Shown piece after piece: positions 50,201 to 60,326 of a stretch of DNA of 64,000 nt. A program made the position numbers and the translations under genes. Each line of letters begins with the position of its first letter. The first letter of the stretch is position 1. A model generated the notes under the pieces. It did not search any database. It saw only the letters and a list, made by a program, of their open reading frames with translations, and was not told where the DNA came from. The DNA comes from Patescibacteria group bacterium (lineage in GTDB: Bacteria; Patescibacteriota; Patescibacteriia; 2-12-FULL-60-25), in NCBI GenBank assembly GCA_031082005.1, contig JAVHLR010000001.1:563251-627250 (forward strand), read 5' to 3'.

Positions 50201-50881
50201 TCAGGCGAACGAATCTAACAGATTTTTCGTCAGGATGACGAAGGTGTCCCAGCTATCGAGCGTCAAGAGGAAAAGTGCCGAATAAACGAGTATGTTAGCT
50301 CCGGCGCTGGCTGACTTGAATTTTAATGCACTCCCCAACTCCTTATTCGGTATGAAAATGTTGCCGTTGAAATTTACGGCTGCAAACGCTTCATCTAAAA
50401 CCAGATGCAACAGAAATCCTAAAGACAGCGCAAGACCCAGGAGAAAGGCTTCCCAGTCTTCGATGCCCAGTCTGATTGCCGCAGAAAAGACCACAACTCC
50501 GGCTAAAGCCATGACCGGCAGGGAATGGATTATTCCCCGGTGACGAGTCAGGCGTTTGAATATGCCAGCTAGCACGATCCATATCATGAAGACAGAAGAC
50601 AGCGGAAGTCCGATTATCCAACGGTAGTCGCCCGGAAAGCGCGTGAACGAGAGCCACAAGGCAAGGCCTCCGACAGTGATAGAAAGAGAGCCAAAGGTGA
50701 CATGAAAGGGTAAGCTCGTGTCGCTGTCGATATCCGGTAGGATGGACCCAACCACTGCTGCGACAGCGATTAGGATAAGAAAATCCCACCTTTGTGTTAA
50801 AAGCCCGAAAAACAATGTGAGGATGACGCAGGCCGCACCAAGCGCAACGCCGAAAGAGAGATGTGTCTTGAAGCTGGCCAT
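50201..50881 (-). CDS. YdjM-like membrane-bound metal-dependent hydrolase
   Basis: A 226-residue protein with about six hydrophobic segments. Metal-binding residues are spread as in the family: FKTHLSFGVALGA near the N-terminus, GSILPDIDSDTS, LTRHRGIIHSLP and LGFLLHLVLDEAFA. LexA-regulated YdjM of E. coli is the best known relative; the substrate is unknown. Start 50881 (MASFKTH) is preferred to the ATG two codons upstream. TATAAT lies about 26 nt before it. Confidence 0.85.
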   Translation of the reverse strand: MASFKTHLSFGVALGAACVILTLFFGLLTQRWDFLILIAVAAVVGSILPDIDSDTSLPFHVTFGSLSITVGGLALWLSFTRFPGDYRWIIGLPLSSVFMIWIVLAGIFKRLTRHRGIIHSLPVMALAGVVVFSAAIRLGIEDWEAFLLGLALSLGFLLHLVLDEAFAAVNFNGNIFIPNKELGSALKFKSASAGANILVYSALFLLTLDSWDTFVILTKNLLDSFA

Positions 50882-50916
50882 GAACAATAAATTTTTTGCT
50901 ATGAGGATTATATATG

Positions 50917-50947
50917 AAAAACCACCGTCTTTCGACTGGTGGTTTTT
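50917..50947. terminator. Terminator between the zinc/RGG and YdjM-like genes
   Basis: AAAAACCACC / GGTGGTTTTT with an 11-nt loop. On the minus strand it ends the gene at 50971. Confidence 0.8.
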
Positions 50948-50970
50948 CGATACGTATTGTTTGGTTGGCT

Positions 50971-51528
50971 TCAGGCCTTCTTTTTTGCTGCCTTCTTGGC
51001 TTTGGTTTTCTCTTTCGTCTTCTCCTCCTTGACCGGAGCAGCGACGATGTCGAGCGCGTGCTCGTCCGCTGTAATCTCCTGCTTGGCGACGTTTGAGGTC
51101 AAAGCCTTCAAAATCGCGTCAAGTTTGGCGTTCATCTGGACCATCTGTTCGATGAACTGCTTGTTGATCTTGCCGTCTGAAGATTCGCCGCCGCCAAAAG
51201 CCGGTCGACGTGAATCCATCTCGCCACGATCGCCGCGTCGATCCATGCCTCTGGATTCGCGCGGTTCGTCGTTGCCTCCGCCGCTTTTCTTGAAGCACCA
51301 GCTGCAGAGAACCGGTCTGCTTCCATTCGGCTTGAACGGAACTTCGCAAGGGCTGTCGCATTCTGCGCAGATTGCCTTGAATTTCGGGCTATCCGAAAAG
51401 CCTCGGTCTCCGCCGCGTTCCCAGGGTTTGGACTCGCCGTAGCGGTTTCCCCCTTTAAATCCGCCAGAACTACGGCCTTGGCCGCCTTTCCAGTCGCCTG
51501 AACTATTACCTCTTCGTGGTTTGAACAT
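50971..51528 (-). CDS. CxxC zinc-ribbon protein with Gly/Arg-rich arms
   Basis: A 185-residue protein. The N-terminal Arg/Gly-rich arm (PRRGNSSGDWKGGQGRSSGG) and a middle RGG-like stretch (ESRGMDRRGDRGE) suggest RNA binding. Between them is a zinc-ribbon CAECDSPCEVPFKPNGSRPVLCSWC (four Cys as CxxC...CxxC; shown over 20 residues here only by its ends CAEC and CSWC). The C-terminus is Lys/Ala/Glu-rich. This CxxC domain is frequent in CPR genomes. ATG 51528 gives a leader of about 40 nt after TATGCT. Confidence 0.78.
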   Translation of the reverse strand: MFKPRRGNSSGDWKGGQGRSSGGFKGGNRYGESKPWERGGDRGFSDSPKFKAICAECDSPCEVPFKPNGSRPVLCSWCFKKSGGGNDEPRESRGMDRRGDRGEMDSRRPAFGGGESSDGKINKQFIEQMVQMNAKLDAILKALTSNVAKQEITADEHALDIVAAPVKEEKTKEKTKAKKAAKKKA

Positions 51529-51647
51529 GTTGTTTTGCTTGTATCCCTTAGTTGAGATTTCAGAGCATAGCCTATATCGGTGAAAAAAGCAAGGGTTTGA
51601 GGATGATTTCAAAAAAGCGCACAATTTCATTAACACCCGCCTGCTCA

Positions 51648-52016
51648 CTAAGAGGATAGGTTTTTGACCGCGTCCTCCACGCTATCCAGAAAAAAGAAGC
51701 TTGTTCCCCTATTGCACTCGGTAATGAAGTCGTTAAGGCTTTTGCTCGTGATGTCCTTAAAATCCCCGACTATTGCAAGCTGTACCCCGTAATTCACGAA
51801 TTTCTGTAGAATCTCGCCTGCTAAGCCTGTGCGCAGTTCAAAAAAGTCCGGCGAGATGCTGGGTTGATGCAGGATAATCTTCCTAGTCCCCTGCAGAGCC
51901 TGATTGACCATCAAATCCAGTGCATCCTGGACTTTGGAGATGATTATGTTGTCTGCTACCACCTCGGCGATTTTATCGTCTATATCGCCGTGGAAAACGA
52001 TTTGGGTTATCGGCAT
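51648..52016 (-). CDS. DUF4180 protein
   Basis: A 122-residue protein. IILHQPSISPDFFELRTGLAGEILQKFVNYGVQLAIVGDF (read in part) together with SKSLNDFITECNRG match the DUF4180 family, small soluble proteins of unknown role. Upstream TATTAG-like sequence is weak. No operon partner is obvious. Confidence 0.78.
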   Translation of the reverse strand: MPITQIVFHGDIDDKIAEVVADNIIISKVQDALDLMVNQALQGTRKIILHQPSISPDFFELRTGLAGEILQKFVNYGVQLAIVGDFKDITSKSLNDFITECNRGTSFFFLDSVEDAVKNLSS

Positions 52017-52068
52017 AATGCTAGTTTATAACAGAAGGCTGTGTAACCCAAGATAGCCATGAACGCAA

Positions 52069-52091
52069 AGCACCCGTCTAAGACGGATGCT
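52069..52091 (-). terminator. Terminator after the gene at 52118
   Basis: An 11-bp stem around a single A (AGCACCCGTCT / AGACGGATGCT, one mismatch), with a moderately T-rich run on the minus strand. Confidence 0.65.
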
Positions 52092-52117
52092 GTATGGTGG
52101 GGAAGAAGTGTCTTGGG

Positions 52118-52609
52118 TCAGTTGATGCGGCCTTCGGCCCAGGCGCCGTAGAGGGCGTCGAGCTGGAAGCGCTTCGCGACTATGTCATCAACCTGACCGT
52201 AGTCGATCATGCCGGTGCACTCTGTATGCCTCTCGGCGTCGCGGATGTCGCTCTCGATTTCCCGCTTGAGATCGCGGATGTCGCGCGGACGGTAGGGATA
52301 TCGCGCCAACTCCATCATGTTCATGACGGCGTCTGGGCTCAAGAGCCTGAAGCGCTGACCGCCAATCAGGCAGTCAGCCCAGTCGTGGAGCGTATCGGCA
52401 ACCGTCGATCGGACGCCTTGGAGCGCCAAGATGAAGAGCAACCTGGCCGGGCACGAGTAGAACAGCTCCCAGCCGCAGAGAAGATTGATGACCTGCGCGC
52501 CGTCAGTGCACTGCTTCGACGCACGCCATCCGCGGATGTCCCGCAGGACGACCTCGACCACTTCTGAATCGCCTCTCAACAGAATGGACCACTTCGTCTC
52601 TTGTGGCAT
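52118..52609 (-). CDS. Hypothetical protein in a stand-alone expression cassette
   Basis: A 163-residue protein; family unknown. ATG 52609 is fixed by GGAGG six bases upstream. The sequence is helical and contains many charged residues, with Cys-rich short stretches (KQCTDGAQVINLLCGWELFY) and RYPYRPRDIRDLKREIESDIRD. It has its own TTGACA promoter and a terminator. GC is higher than in the neighbours. It belongs to the cassette group by style only. Confidence 0.7.
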   Translation of the reverse strand: MPQETKWSILLRGDSEVVEVVLRDIRGWRASKQCTDGAQVINLLCGWELFYSCPARLLFILALQGVRSTVADTLHDWADCLIGGQRFRLLSPDAVMNMMELARYPYRPRDIRDLKREIESDIRDAERHTECTGMIDYGQVDDIVAKRFQLDALYGAWAEGRIN

Positions 52610-52648
52610 GACATTCCTCCGTTCTGATACCCAAAAAAGGACGGATAA

Positions 52649-52677
52649 GGAGTACCCCAAAATGGGGAGGATGTCAA
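52649..52677 (-). promoter_or_regulatory. Promoter for the gene at 52118
   Basis: Minus strand TTGACA, 17 bp, TACTCC. Confidence 0.6.
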
Positions 52678-52738
52678 TGGTGGATGCAATATTCTTTAGA
52701 AAAACAAAAACTCCGCCCTTAAGCGAAGAATTTTTGTA

Positions 52739-52813
52739 TGGCTCCGAGGGTGGGGCTCGAACCCACGACCAAAGGATTAACAGTCCTCTGCTCTACCACT
52801 GAGCTACCTCGGA
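52739..52813 (-). tRNA. tRNA-Asn (GTT)
   Basis: A 75-nt tRNA with a 7-bp acceptor stem TCCGAGG / CCTCGGA, D-arm AGCTCAGTGGTAGAGC, anticodon loop CTGTTAA (anticodon GTT), T-arm GTGGGTTCGAGCCCCAC and an encoded 3' GCCA. Confidence 0.97.
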
Positions 52814-52858
52814 ATAGCGGGAAGATATTATCTTCCCACAATGTCGATGTCAAGGTTT

Positions 52859-53272
52859 CTAGCTGATGTCCAAAGAAACCCAAACTTTGTCCATTTCCTC
52901 GTCAGTATAATCCCTACCCTCTTTCTTGACGTGTCTTGCGATCTCCAAAGATTCTTTCTGTGATTCTGTCAGCGTACCGAGCGCCTCCCTCTGGACCAGC
53001 TGTCTTTCGATGTTGTCCGAAAATGGATTTTTGAATTCATTCCAACCGGCCAGCTCCGCCTCCTCTTCTTGCGTAATCGTTCCTGCAAGTTTTTTCTGCT
53101 CAAGGTTGAAGCCAACGGAGTTTCTGCCCCATTTCTTATACAACCCAAAATCTACGGCTTCATCATCCGTCATCTCCCCGTTTCTAGCGGCTCTCTTCTG
53201 TAGCTCTGCATATGTATCTAATCGATACGGTCTGGACGAGCTGGGTGTGGGGGTGGATTCGAATTGAGTCAT
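52859..53272 (-). CDS. Hypothetical soluble protein
   Basis: A 137-residue protein after rpoD on the same strand. It is charged and helical with repeated E/D-x2-A/L patterns (GEMTDDEAVDFGLYKKWG, GTITQEEEAELAGWNEF). Three segments share the spacing 'aaGxhTxxExx(D/E)' (RNGEMTDDEAVDFG, KLAGTITQEEEAELAG, ALGTLTESQKESLEI), so it may be built of degenerate short repeats. No family is recognised. Confidence 0.55.
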   Translation of the reverse strand: MTQFESTPTPSSSRPYRLDTYAELQKRAARNGEMTDDEAVDFGLYKKWGRNSVGFNLEQKKLAGTITQEEEAELAGWNEFKNPFSDNIERQLVQREALGTLTESQKESLEIARHVKKEGRDYTDEEMDKVWVSLDIS

Positions 53273-53300
53273 ACGTTTGGCGATAAAGAGTGCTTTAGGT

Positions 53301-54566
53301 TTAGTAATCGATCAGCTTCTTGATCAACGGATGCTGCTGGATCTTTTCGATCGACTTGGCTTCGATCTGGCGTATACGTTCGCGGGTGACGTCGAATTCC
53401 TTGCCGACCTCTTCGAGCGTGTGGCTGACGCCGTCTGTCAGGCCAAAGCGCATTTCCAATATTTTTTGCTCGCGGGGAGAGAGATCTTTGATGATGTCGC
53501 CGACGTAGTCGCGTAGCAGTTGCAATGCTGCTGCTCGATCCGGGGTGACGTTCTTGACGTCTTCGAGGAAGTCTTCGAGCGTCGAGTCCTCATCGTCTTC
53601 GCCGACCGAGGTCTCGAGCGAAACGGTATCCTGCGAAATCTTGATGATATGCCTGACCTTATCCACGTCCTCGCCCATTTCGGCGGCTATCTCTTCCGGC
53701 AACGGTTCGCGGCCTAGGTCTTGGATGAGCTGGCGTTCGACCTGTTGGAACTTGTTGATCGTCTCGACCATGTGCACCGGGATACGGATGGTGCGGCTTT
53801 GATCAGCCAGAGCGCGCGTGATGGCCTGGCGAATCCACCAAGTGGCGTAAGTCGAGAATTTATAGCCTTTGCGGTATTCGAATTTCTTTACGGCTCGGAA
53901 CAGGCCGATGTTGCCTTCCTGGATCAGATCCAAAAGCGAAAGCGACTTGCCCATGAACTTTTTGGCGATAGAGACCACCAAGCGCAGGTTCGCCTCGATC
54001 AGCCTTTTTTCAGCCTCTTTCTCCCCTCGCTCCTTTCGTTTCGCAAGCGCGATTTCTTCTTCTGCCGTCAAGAGCGGAATCTTGCCGATCTCGCGCAGGT
54101 ACATCTGGATAGAGTCAGCTGTGATATCGAATGGATCAATCTTGATGGCGCGGATGTCGTCAGCGCTATGCAGCGTCTCAAGGACGTCGTGGCGTTCTTT
54201 CTCGCGACCCAATATGCCCTCTTTGACCTCGACGAACGGAATGCCTGCAGCATCCAGACGGTCGATGAATGCCTCAAACGCCCCCAAATAGTCTTCGACC
54301 TCCGGGAAAGCGTAAAGTATTTCGGTCTCTGTGATGAAACTTCTGGTTTTGGCTTTATCGAAAAGTTTGTCCAAAGTCTCCGTCGAAGGAGGCTGGGATT
54401 TTAAATAGGGCTTCTTAGGAAATTGTTTATCCTGCTTTTCTGGTTTCTTCTGCTTAACTACCGGCTGTGGTTTAGCTTTTTGCTTGACCTGCTTTTTTGC
54501 CGGCTGCGGCTTGGGTTTGGACTTCACGAATTTCTTTGGTTTGCTTTTTGGCATAGCGTATGGCAT
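53301..54566 (-). CDS. rpoD: Primary sigma factor RpoD
   Basis: A 421-residue protein (417 if it starts at the ATG at 54554). A Lys/Pro/Gln-rich N-terminus (about 6-50) replaces region 1.1. Region 1.2-2.1 reads [27 protein letters not shown]. Region 2.3-2.4 reads [20 protein letters not shown]. The region 4 helix-turn-helix is [20 protein letters not shown]. It would recognise the TTGACA/TATAAT-type promoters in this window. It follows dnaG as in many bacteria. Confidence 0.97.
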   Translation of the reverse strand: MPYAMPKSKPKKFVKSKPKPQPAKKQVKQKAKPQPVVKQKKPEKQDKQFPKKPYLKSQPPSTETLDKLFDKAKTRSFITETEILYAFPEVEDYLGAFEAFIDRLDAAGIPFVEVKEGILGREKERHDVLETLHSADDIRAIKIDPFDITADSIQMYLREIGKIPLLTAEEEIALAKRKERGEKEAEKRLIEANLRLVVSIAKKFMGKSLSLLDLIQEGNIGLFRAVKKFEYRKGYKFSTYATWWIRQAITRALADQSRTIRIPVHMVETINKFQQVERQLIQDLGREPLPEEIAAEMGEDVDKVRHIIKISQDTVSLETSVGEDDEDSTLEDFLEDVKNVTPDRAAALQLLRDYVGDIIKDLSPREQKILEMRFGLTDGVSHTLEEVGKEFDVTRERIRQIEAKSIEKIQQHPLIKKLIDY

Positions 54567-54616
54567 TCCAAATCGGCAGGTGTCCCGATCAAGCGGGGCC
54601 GCCGTAACGGAAGGCG

Positions 54617-56317
54617 TTACGTGTTAGTAAGTTTGTTGAATTCCTCAATGAGCGCCGTGATCTTGTCTTGGTCCCCTGCAAGTTCCGCTTCTTTCATCAA
54701 CCTCTGTAGAGACGCTCTTTTTCCCGTCAGTCCAGCTTCTGATAATGTCTTTGCAGCAGCGATGATTTCTTCTTCCAGTGTCTCCTTATCCTGCTCCGTA
54801 AACTCTTTATCTGCCAAAACCGCTAAATAATCAAGCTTTTCTTTTTCCTGTGGAACGGGCAAATAATACCCCTTGAGGCTCTCCTTGGCAAGCGTCTCAA
54901 GTTCCGGTTTGAGGCACAGTATAGCCCAAATCCTCTCTAACAGCTCCTCGTGTCGTGTCTTCGTGGGCTGGGGATTTACTTTTGCTGTATTTTGTTCGTT
55001 TTGGAGCATTGATCTTACTGGAATGACGTTCTTTTTTGGAGCAACGGAATTTGTGCGTAATGCCTCTCTTAACGCACCTTGGGAAATCTCCAGGTCATTG
55101 GCCAAGCGGCTGATCCAAGCATCTCGTTCAACAGCATCGGTGATTCTGGCAAATTCCGTCAAGAGCTCTTTCGCGATTTCTTTTTTCCCTTCTGGCTTAG
55201 CGGAGTCATGTGTCTTGAAAGCCGACATGTACATCCAGTCGATGATCGGTTTAGCGTCTTTGATGGCATTTTTCCAAAGTTCCGGGTTTTTTCTGACTGC
55301 ATCATCTGGGTCTTTTCCGGCTTCCGGCGGCAGAGTAATCACCTTAATGTTGAAATCCAGCTGACGTGCCAAGTCAAAACCGCGGATCGTGGCAGATTTT
55401 CCGGCGTTGTCGGCGTCGAACGCAATGGCTATTTTTTGGGTGAAACGCTTGATGAGATTCAGTTGGTCCAGGGTAAGTGCTGTACCTGAAGACGCGACTA
55501 CGTTCGATACCCCGAATTGGTGCGAGCTGATCACATCCATGTTCCCTTCCACTAGTACGGCAAGATCCTGTCGTTTTATTTCACCTCGCGCTTTATCTAG
55601 GCCGTAAAGAATTGAACTCTTTTTGTATACAAAGGTTTCAGGCGTGTTTACATATTTCGCTTCTTTCTTGTCGTCCGACAGGATACGCCCCGTAAAACCT
55701 ACAACGCGCCCATGTACGTCCCATATTGGGAACATAATCCTTCCGCGAAAGCGGTCGTAGATTCCCCTGTCTCCTTTTTGGGCTAACCCAGCCTTCAATA
55801 GTTCGTCATCTGTCACGCCCTTGGAACTCAACGCTGGGACCAGATTCTCCCAGCCTTCAGGTGCATATCCGAGCATCCAAACGTCTGTGGTCAGATCGTC
55901 TAATCCTCTTTTGTTTACGTACTGTCTGGCTATATCCGCGTTCGGTGCAGTCAGTAATTGTGAGTGAAAATAGCGCATCGCCAAATCATTGACCTCGTGC
56001 AGGCGTTTGCGCTCGGATGATCCACGAGAATCATATTCGGGCAGCGTGACACCGGCCTTTTCGGCCAAAATCTGCAAGGCCTCGGGAAACTCCAGACCCT
56101 CCATCATCTGAACGAACGAAATGATGTCTCCCCCCTGATTGCAACCGAAGCAGTGCCAAGTCTGTCGCGGACGATTGACGTAGAAGCTTGGCGTCTTTTC
56201 CTGATGGAACGGGCAGCATGCCCTAAAACTACCGCTGCCTGCGGGCTTGAGCTGGAGGTATTCGCCGACGACATCCGCCACATCCAGTCGGGCTTTGATC
56301 TCCTGCGGTGCATCCAT
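54617..56317 (-). CDS. dnaG: DNA primase DnaG
   Basis: A 566-residue enzyme making RNA primers. The CHC2 zinc finger is [16 protein letters not shown]...WHCFGC (three Cys and a His). The catalytic core includes [25 protein letters not shown] and the Toprim motifs [10 protein letters not shown] and [11 protein letters not shown]. The C-terminal region (about 430-566) is helical as in DnaB-binding domains. ATG 56317 is preferred to GTG 56323, since TAAGGT ends 6 nt before it. Confidence 0.97.
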   Translation of the reverse strand: MDAPQEIKARLDVADVVGEYLQLKPAGSGSFRACCPFHQEKTPSFYVNRPRQTWHCFGCNQGGDIISFVQMMEGLEFPEALQILAEKAGVTLPEYDSRGSSERKRLHEVNDLAMRYFHSQLLTAPNADIARQYVNKRGLDDLTTDVWMLGYAPEGWENLVPALSSKGVTDDELLKAGLAQKGDRGIYDRFRGRIMFPIWDVHGRVVGFTGRILSDDKKEAKYVNTPETFVYKKSSILYGLDKARGEIKRQDLAVLVEGNMDVISSHQFGVSNVVASSGTALTLDQLNLIKRFTQKIAIAFDADNAGKSATIRGFDLARQLDFNIKVITLPPEAGKDPDDAVRKNPELWKNAIKDAKPIIDWMYMSAFKTHDSAKPEGKKEIAKELLTEFARITDAVERDAWISRLANDLEISQGALREALRTNSVAPKKNVIPVRSMLQNEQNTAKVNPQPTKTRHEELLERIWAILCLKPELETLAKESLKGYYLPVPQEKEKLDYLAVLADKEFTEQDKETLEEEIIAAAKTLSEAGLTGKRASLQRLMKEAELAGDQDKITALIEEFNKLTNT

Positions 56318-56345
56318 ACCCACACCTTACATCAGTTATCGGCTA

Positions 56346-57503
56346 TCAACCAGACGTCAGATTATCCATGACGTCCCGCGTCCGCATGATTTCCGGCAGC
56401 TCTTTTTCCGAACTCATGGCAAAAGCCAGGCTGTTTATGCGATTCAGGCCGCCGTGTGTCGATTCGATCTTGGCGAAACGGTTGAGGAAGCGCGAACCGA
56501 AGAAGAAGCCATCTTTCAACCCCGCTATAACGCTGGGCGCAAATTTCACCAAGCCGTGATGTGCCCGCCAAAGCCGTACCGGAGCATCCGGATATTTGTC
56601 GTGCAAAGCGCGGCGCAGCCACTCATCCTGGTTTAGGGTCAGCGAATCCCCATCCGCTAAACCGAGATGCAACACGTCGCCATGGAAGTTTTTGTAGGTA
56701 TAAGAATCTTCATTGCGCCAAATTTCCCCGGTTCCGCCATGGTTGGTGATTTTTACCCTGCCGTCCTGCACGTAGCTGATGATATCGATGCAGTCGATAT
56801 GATTGAGGTCCTCGACCAATTCTCGCGCCCTATCGGTCCAAAAACCTGCACAGTGGACCAGGCCGAGCCCTGGGTAAACAATGTCGTTCGGCTGTTCTAT
56901 ACGGCTCCTGAATTTCCAGCCTTTTTTCCTTAAGGCTGACCTGATGTCGAAAGAGCGACTGGGCGTATAGCCGTGTCCATGGTCGGAGACGAGGCTGATG
57001 TGCAGGCTGGGCATGGTTTTTTTCAACTCTGCACAGAACTCATCCACCCTGCCCAGACACATATTTTGTCCTGCAGCGCCATACTTCGTCCCTATGCCAG
57101 CAGTGCTTACCAGATATGCGACGAACTCCTTACCGCGGAATTTGATGATTTTCCTGCGCAGACGCGACATCTCGAGCTTAAAAGCAAACCAGGGAGCTAC
57201 GTAGCACATCGAATCGATCCAGGGGCGCGGACTATATGCGATGGTATCCCGATACGGTTGGTTTACGTGCAGAAGATAGCCTATTTCGCCTCCGACTATT
57301 TTCTTTTTCTCCGGATGGTAGTATCGAGCTTCCAAGGAGTCGCACTGTTCGCCTTGTATCAGATCCTGGCTGCATAAATCAGTCAGTGAAGGGTACGGTG
57401 CCACGACAGGCGAAGTGTGTTTGAAGTTCTTGAAGCCGCCGGTTGATTGGTACTTCCGCACCACGTCATAGCCGAAGCCATCCAAAATCATCATCAGATG
57501 CAT
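56346..57503 (-). CDS. Alkaline phosphatase-superfamily phosphodiesterase-like protein
   Basis: A 385-residue protein. ILDGFGYDVV at the N-terminus, TSPVVAPYPSLTDLCSQ (catalytic Ser/Thr region), SLVSDHGHGYTPSRSF and ESTHGGLNRINSLAF (metal-binding His) match the type I phosphodiesterase/nucleotide pyrophosphatase group. No signal peptide is present, so it may act in the cytoplasm. It is 13 bp after uvrB, on the same strand. Confidence 0.75.
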   Translation of the reverse strand: MHLMMILDGFGYDVVRKYQSTGGFKNFKHTSPVVAPYPSLTDLCSQDLIQGEQCDSLEARYYHPEKKKIVGGEIGYLLHVNQPYRDTIAYSPRPWIDSMCYVAPWFAFKLEMSRLRRKIIKFRGKEFVAYLVSTAGIGTKYGAAGQNMCLGRVDEFCAELKKTMPSLHISLVSDHGHGYTPSRSFDIRSALRKKGWKFRSRIEQPNDIVYPGLGLVHCAGFWTDRARELVEDLNHIDCIDIISYVQDGRVKITNHGGTGEIWRNEDSYTYKNFHGDVLHLGLADGDSLTLNQDEWLRRALHDKYPDAPVRLWRAHHGLVKFAPSVIAGLKDGFFFGSRFLNRFAKIESTHGGLNRINSLAFAMSSEKELPEIMRTRDVMDNLTSG

Positions 57504-57516
57504 ATCACAAAGATCT

Positions 57517-59580
57517 TTATCTCGTGCGGCCGTGTCTTGGTGCGCGTCTTGGTTTTTTTTCGATTACGGTTTTTTCGCGATTTTTGATCTCTTTGTTCAA
57601 GGTGATCATCTCGTCCCGTAGGATGGCGGCAAGTTCGAACTGCAGGTTTTGCGCCGCCTCCTTCATTTCCGCGTCCTTGGTCTTCAGGATGGTCTTCAGG
57701 TCATGCGTCTCGGCTGTCAGCTCGAGTTTCAGGATATCTTTCACGTCTTTCGGACCGGCCGAAAGCCCCAATACGTCTCGATAATCTTTTATCGCCTTGA
57801 TGATCGTCTTTGGCGTAATGCCATGTTCGACGTTGTACGCGAGTTGTTTCTTGCGGCGGCGATCCGTCTCGGCGATGGCCCGTTTCATCGAACCTGTGAT
57901 GTTGTCCGCGTAGAGAACGACTTGGCCACGCACATTGCGCGCAGCGCGACCTATCGTCTGGATCAAAGCCGTATCTGAACGCAAAAATCCTTCCTTGTCG
58001 GCGTCCAGGATGCAGACCAGTGAGACTTCCGGTAGGTCCAAGCCCTCGCGCAGCAAGTTCACGCCGACGATGACCTCGTATTCCCCTCGCCTGAAATCGG
58101 ACAAGATCTCTAATCGTTCGATCGTATCGATATCCGAATGCAGATAGCGTGCCTTGATCTTCTTATCCGTCAGGAAGCCTGCCAAATCCTCTGCCATTTT
58201 TTTCGTCAGCGTCGTGACGAGTACTCGGTCGCCTCGTTCCGTCGTCGTCGCGATCCTTTCGATGGCATCATCGACTTGGGAAAGGTTTTGTCCAGCCGGT
58301 GTGATCGGTCTGATGATGACCTCTGGGTCGACCAGACCGGTCGGCCTGATTATCTGCTCGACGACCTGCGAAGAGTTCTTGAATTCGAACGGTCCCGGAG
58401 TAGCTGATACGAAAATCGCGTGCTTCATCTTTTCCTCGATCTCATGGAAGCGCATGGGTCGGTTATCTTTGGCGCTAGGGAGCCTGAAGCCGAACTCGAC
58501 CAAGGTTTCTTTGCGTGATCTATCGCCTTCATACATTCCTCCGAGTTGAGGTATGGTCACGTGCGACTCGTCGACGACCAAGAGGAAGTCCTCGGGGAAA
58601 TAGGAGAACAGCGTATCCGGCGCAGCGCCTTCCTCGCGGCCAGACAGATGGCGAGAATAGTTCTCGATGCCGTTGCAGTATCCGAGGTTCTCGATCATCT
58701 CGAGATCGAATTTTGTGCGGCGTTCCAAACGCTCAGCTTCCAACAGCTTGCCGTTCTTCTCGAACCATTTTAGGCGTCCAGAAAGTTCTTTACGGATCGC
58801 TTGAATAGCTTTTTCACGTTCCGGTCCGTGGGTAATGAAATGCTTCGCCGGAAAAATCCAGACATCTTTCAATTCATGTTTGATGCGTCTCGTTACCGGG
58901 TCTTGAGCCAGGATCGCTTCGATCGTCCCGCGGGGTGCCTCGATGCGGTAGATGACCTCCTCATTCGCCGGCATGACCTCCAGGACCCCTCCGATGGCTC
59001 GGAACATGCCACGCGTCAGGTCGGTCGTGTTCGAACGCACGAACTGCATCTCGACCAACCGACCCAAGACGTTTTCGCGTCGCATGTCATCTCCGATTTT
59101 CGCGTGAATCGCCGTCTGCGCATAAGCCTCCGGTGCGCCCAAGCCATAGATGCACGACACTGACGCGCAGATGATGACATCTTTCCTGGTCAGAAGCGAC
59201 TGTGTCGCATTATGGCGTAGACGATCTATCTCTTCGTTAATCATCGCTTCCTTTTCGATATACGTATCAGACTTGGCGATGTAGGCTTCCGGTTGGTAGT
59301 AGTCGTAATATGAGACGAAATACTCGACCGCATTATCAGGGAAGAACTCGCGGAATTCGTTTGTCAGCTGGGCGGCCAGGGTCTTATTGTGCGCTATGAC
59401 CAGAGTCGGTTTTTTCACCTCCTGAATCACGTTGGCTATGGTGAACGTTTTGCCAGTGCCGGTAGCGCCAAGCAGGGTCTGGAACCTGTCGCCTCGCTCC
59501 ACGCCATTTATCAAAGCAGCGACTGCTTCTGGCTGGTCGCCGGCAGCTTCGTACGGTTTTTTGAGGTTGAATTCAGGCAT
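57517..59580 (-). CDS. uvrB: Excinuclease ABC subunit B
   Basis: A 687-residue helicase-like repair protein. Walker A is LLGATGTGKTFTIANV (about 37-52), the beta-hairpin is YVSYYDYYQPEAYIAKSDTYI region (read in part), and DESHVTIPQLGGMYEGDR follows. Motif VI is QTIGRAARNVRGQVVLYADN, and a C-terminal UVR motif is present (about 630-665). Length is typical. Nucleotide excision repair is therefore kept, although UvrA and UvrC are outside this window. Confidence 0.97.
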   Translation of the reverse strand: MPEFNLKKPYEAAGDQPEAVAALINGVERGDRFQTLLGATGTGKTFTIANVIQEVKKPTLVIAHNKTLAAQLTNEFREFFPDNAVEYFVSYYDYYQPEAYIAKSDTYIEKEAMINEEIDRLRHNATQSLLTRKDVIICASVSCIYGLGAPEAYAQTAIHAKIGDDMRRENVLGRLVEMQFVRSNTTDLTRGMFRAIGGVLEVMPANEEVIYRIEAPRGTIEAILAQDPVTRRIKHELKDVWIFPAKHFITHGPEREKAIQAIRKELSGRLKWFEKNGKLLEAERLERRTKFDLEMIENLGYCNGIENYSRHLSGREEGAAPDTLFSYFPEDFLLVVDESHVTIPQLGGMYEGDRSRKETLVEFGFRLPSAKDNRPMRFHEIEEKMKHAIFVSATPGPFEFKNSSQVVEQIIRPTGLVDPEVIIRPITPAGQNLSQVDDAIERIATTTERGDRVLVTTLTKKMAEDLAGFLTDKKIKARYLHSDIDTIERLEILSDFRRGEYEVIVGVNLLREGLDLPEVSLVCILDADKEGFLRSDTALIQTIGRAARNVRGQVVLYADNITGSMKRAIAETDRRRKKQLAYNVEHGITPKTIIKAIKDYRDVLGLSAGPKDVKDILKLELTAETHDLKTILKTKDAEMKEAAQNLQFELAAILRDEMITLNKEIKNREKTVIEKKPRRAPRHGRTR

Positions 59581-59663
59581 GCGGATATTCTTGCATGTTT
59601 CCGACCATTCGTCATCCCGGCCATGGGTTTGTGCTGTAGGGTGATGACAGTTGGATAAGCTCC

Positions 59664-59672
59664 TGTTATGCT
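59664..59672 (+). promoter_or_regulatory. Extended -10 promoter, leaderless type
   Basis: TGtTATGCT ends 8 nt before the ATG at 59681. Confidence 0.6.
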
Positions 59673-59680
59673 TTCTTCAT

Positions 59681-60322
59681 ATGAGCCAACAAATCGACTC
59701 CTTTGTTTACGAGGCTTTAACTAAAGGCGTAAGCCGTCCAGCGATTAAGGCTGCCCTGAAGGACGCTGGCTGGTCAGACGATGAGGTCAAGCAAACTCTC
59801 GATGCTTACCACGAATCTGACTTCCCTATCCCTGTGCCCAGACGTAAGCCCTATCTTTCTGCGCGCGAGGCGTTCATGTATCTGCTGATGTTCCTGACGC
59901 TGTATATCAGCGCGTTCAGCTTCGGCACCATCCTTTTTCAGACCATTAACATCTACCTGCCGGACGTCTTGTCGAACCCGTATGGATATTACTACGATGG
60001 CGCCCGTCAGATGATCCGTTGGAGTACGGCTGCGCTCCTTATAGCTTATCCGTTGTTCCTCTGGATTTCATATATGTTGAGCAAAGCCATGTCTAAGGAC
60101 TCGGCGAAGCGTGCCTCAAAAATCCGCAAATGGCTGACCTACATCACGCTCTTCATCGCTGCTGGCGTCATCATCGGAGACCTGATCGGTCTGGTCTATA
60201 ACTTCCTCGGCGGCGAGCTTACGTTGCGTTTCATTCTAAAAGTCCTGACTGTCGGTTCTATCGCTGGAGCTATCTTCGGTTATTATCTATGGGATTTAAG
60301 GAAAGAGGAAAAAGAAGCTTAA
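59681..60322 (+). CDS. DUF5671-domain membrane protein
   Basis: A 213-residue protein. An N-terminal helical domain of about 50 residues (VYEALTKGVSRPAIKAALKDAGWSDDEVKQTLDAY, a SHOCT-like helix-turn pattern, read in part) precedes four membrane helices with the DUF5671 pattern AREAFMYLLMFLTLYISAFSF. This family is frequent in CPR genomes. The next gene, 4 bp away, encodes a pseudopilin-like protein; the same pairing is expected in relatives. Confidence 0.78.
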   Translation: MSQQIDSFVYEALTKGVSRPAIKAALKDAGWSDDEVKQTLDAYHESDFPIPVPRRKPYLSAREAFMYLLMFLTLYISAFSFGTILFQTINIYLPDVLSNPYGYYYDGARQMIRWSTAALLIAYPLFLWISYMLSKAMSKDSAKRASKIRKWLTYITLFIAAGVIIGDLIGLVYNFLGGELTLRFILKVLTVGSIAGAIFGYYLWDLRKEEKEA

Positions 60323-60326
60323 AAAT

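Noticed and set aside
52739-52813. tRNA-anchored integrated element
   Set aside because: The tRNA-Asn is complete, with encoded CCA, but no integrase gene or repeat of the tRNA 3' end was seen in the flanks.
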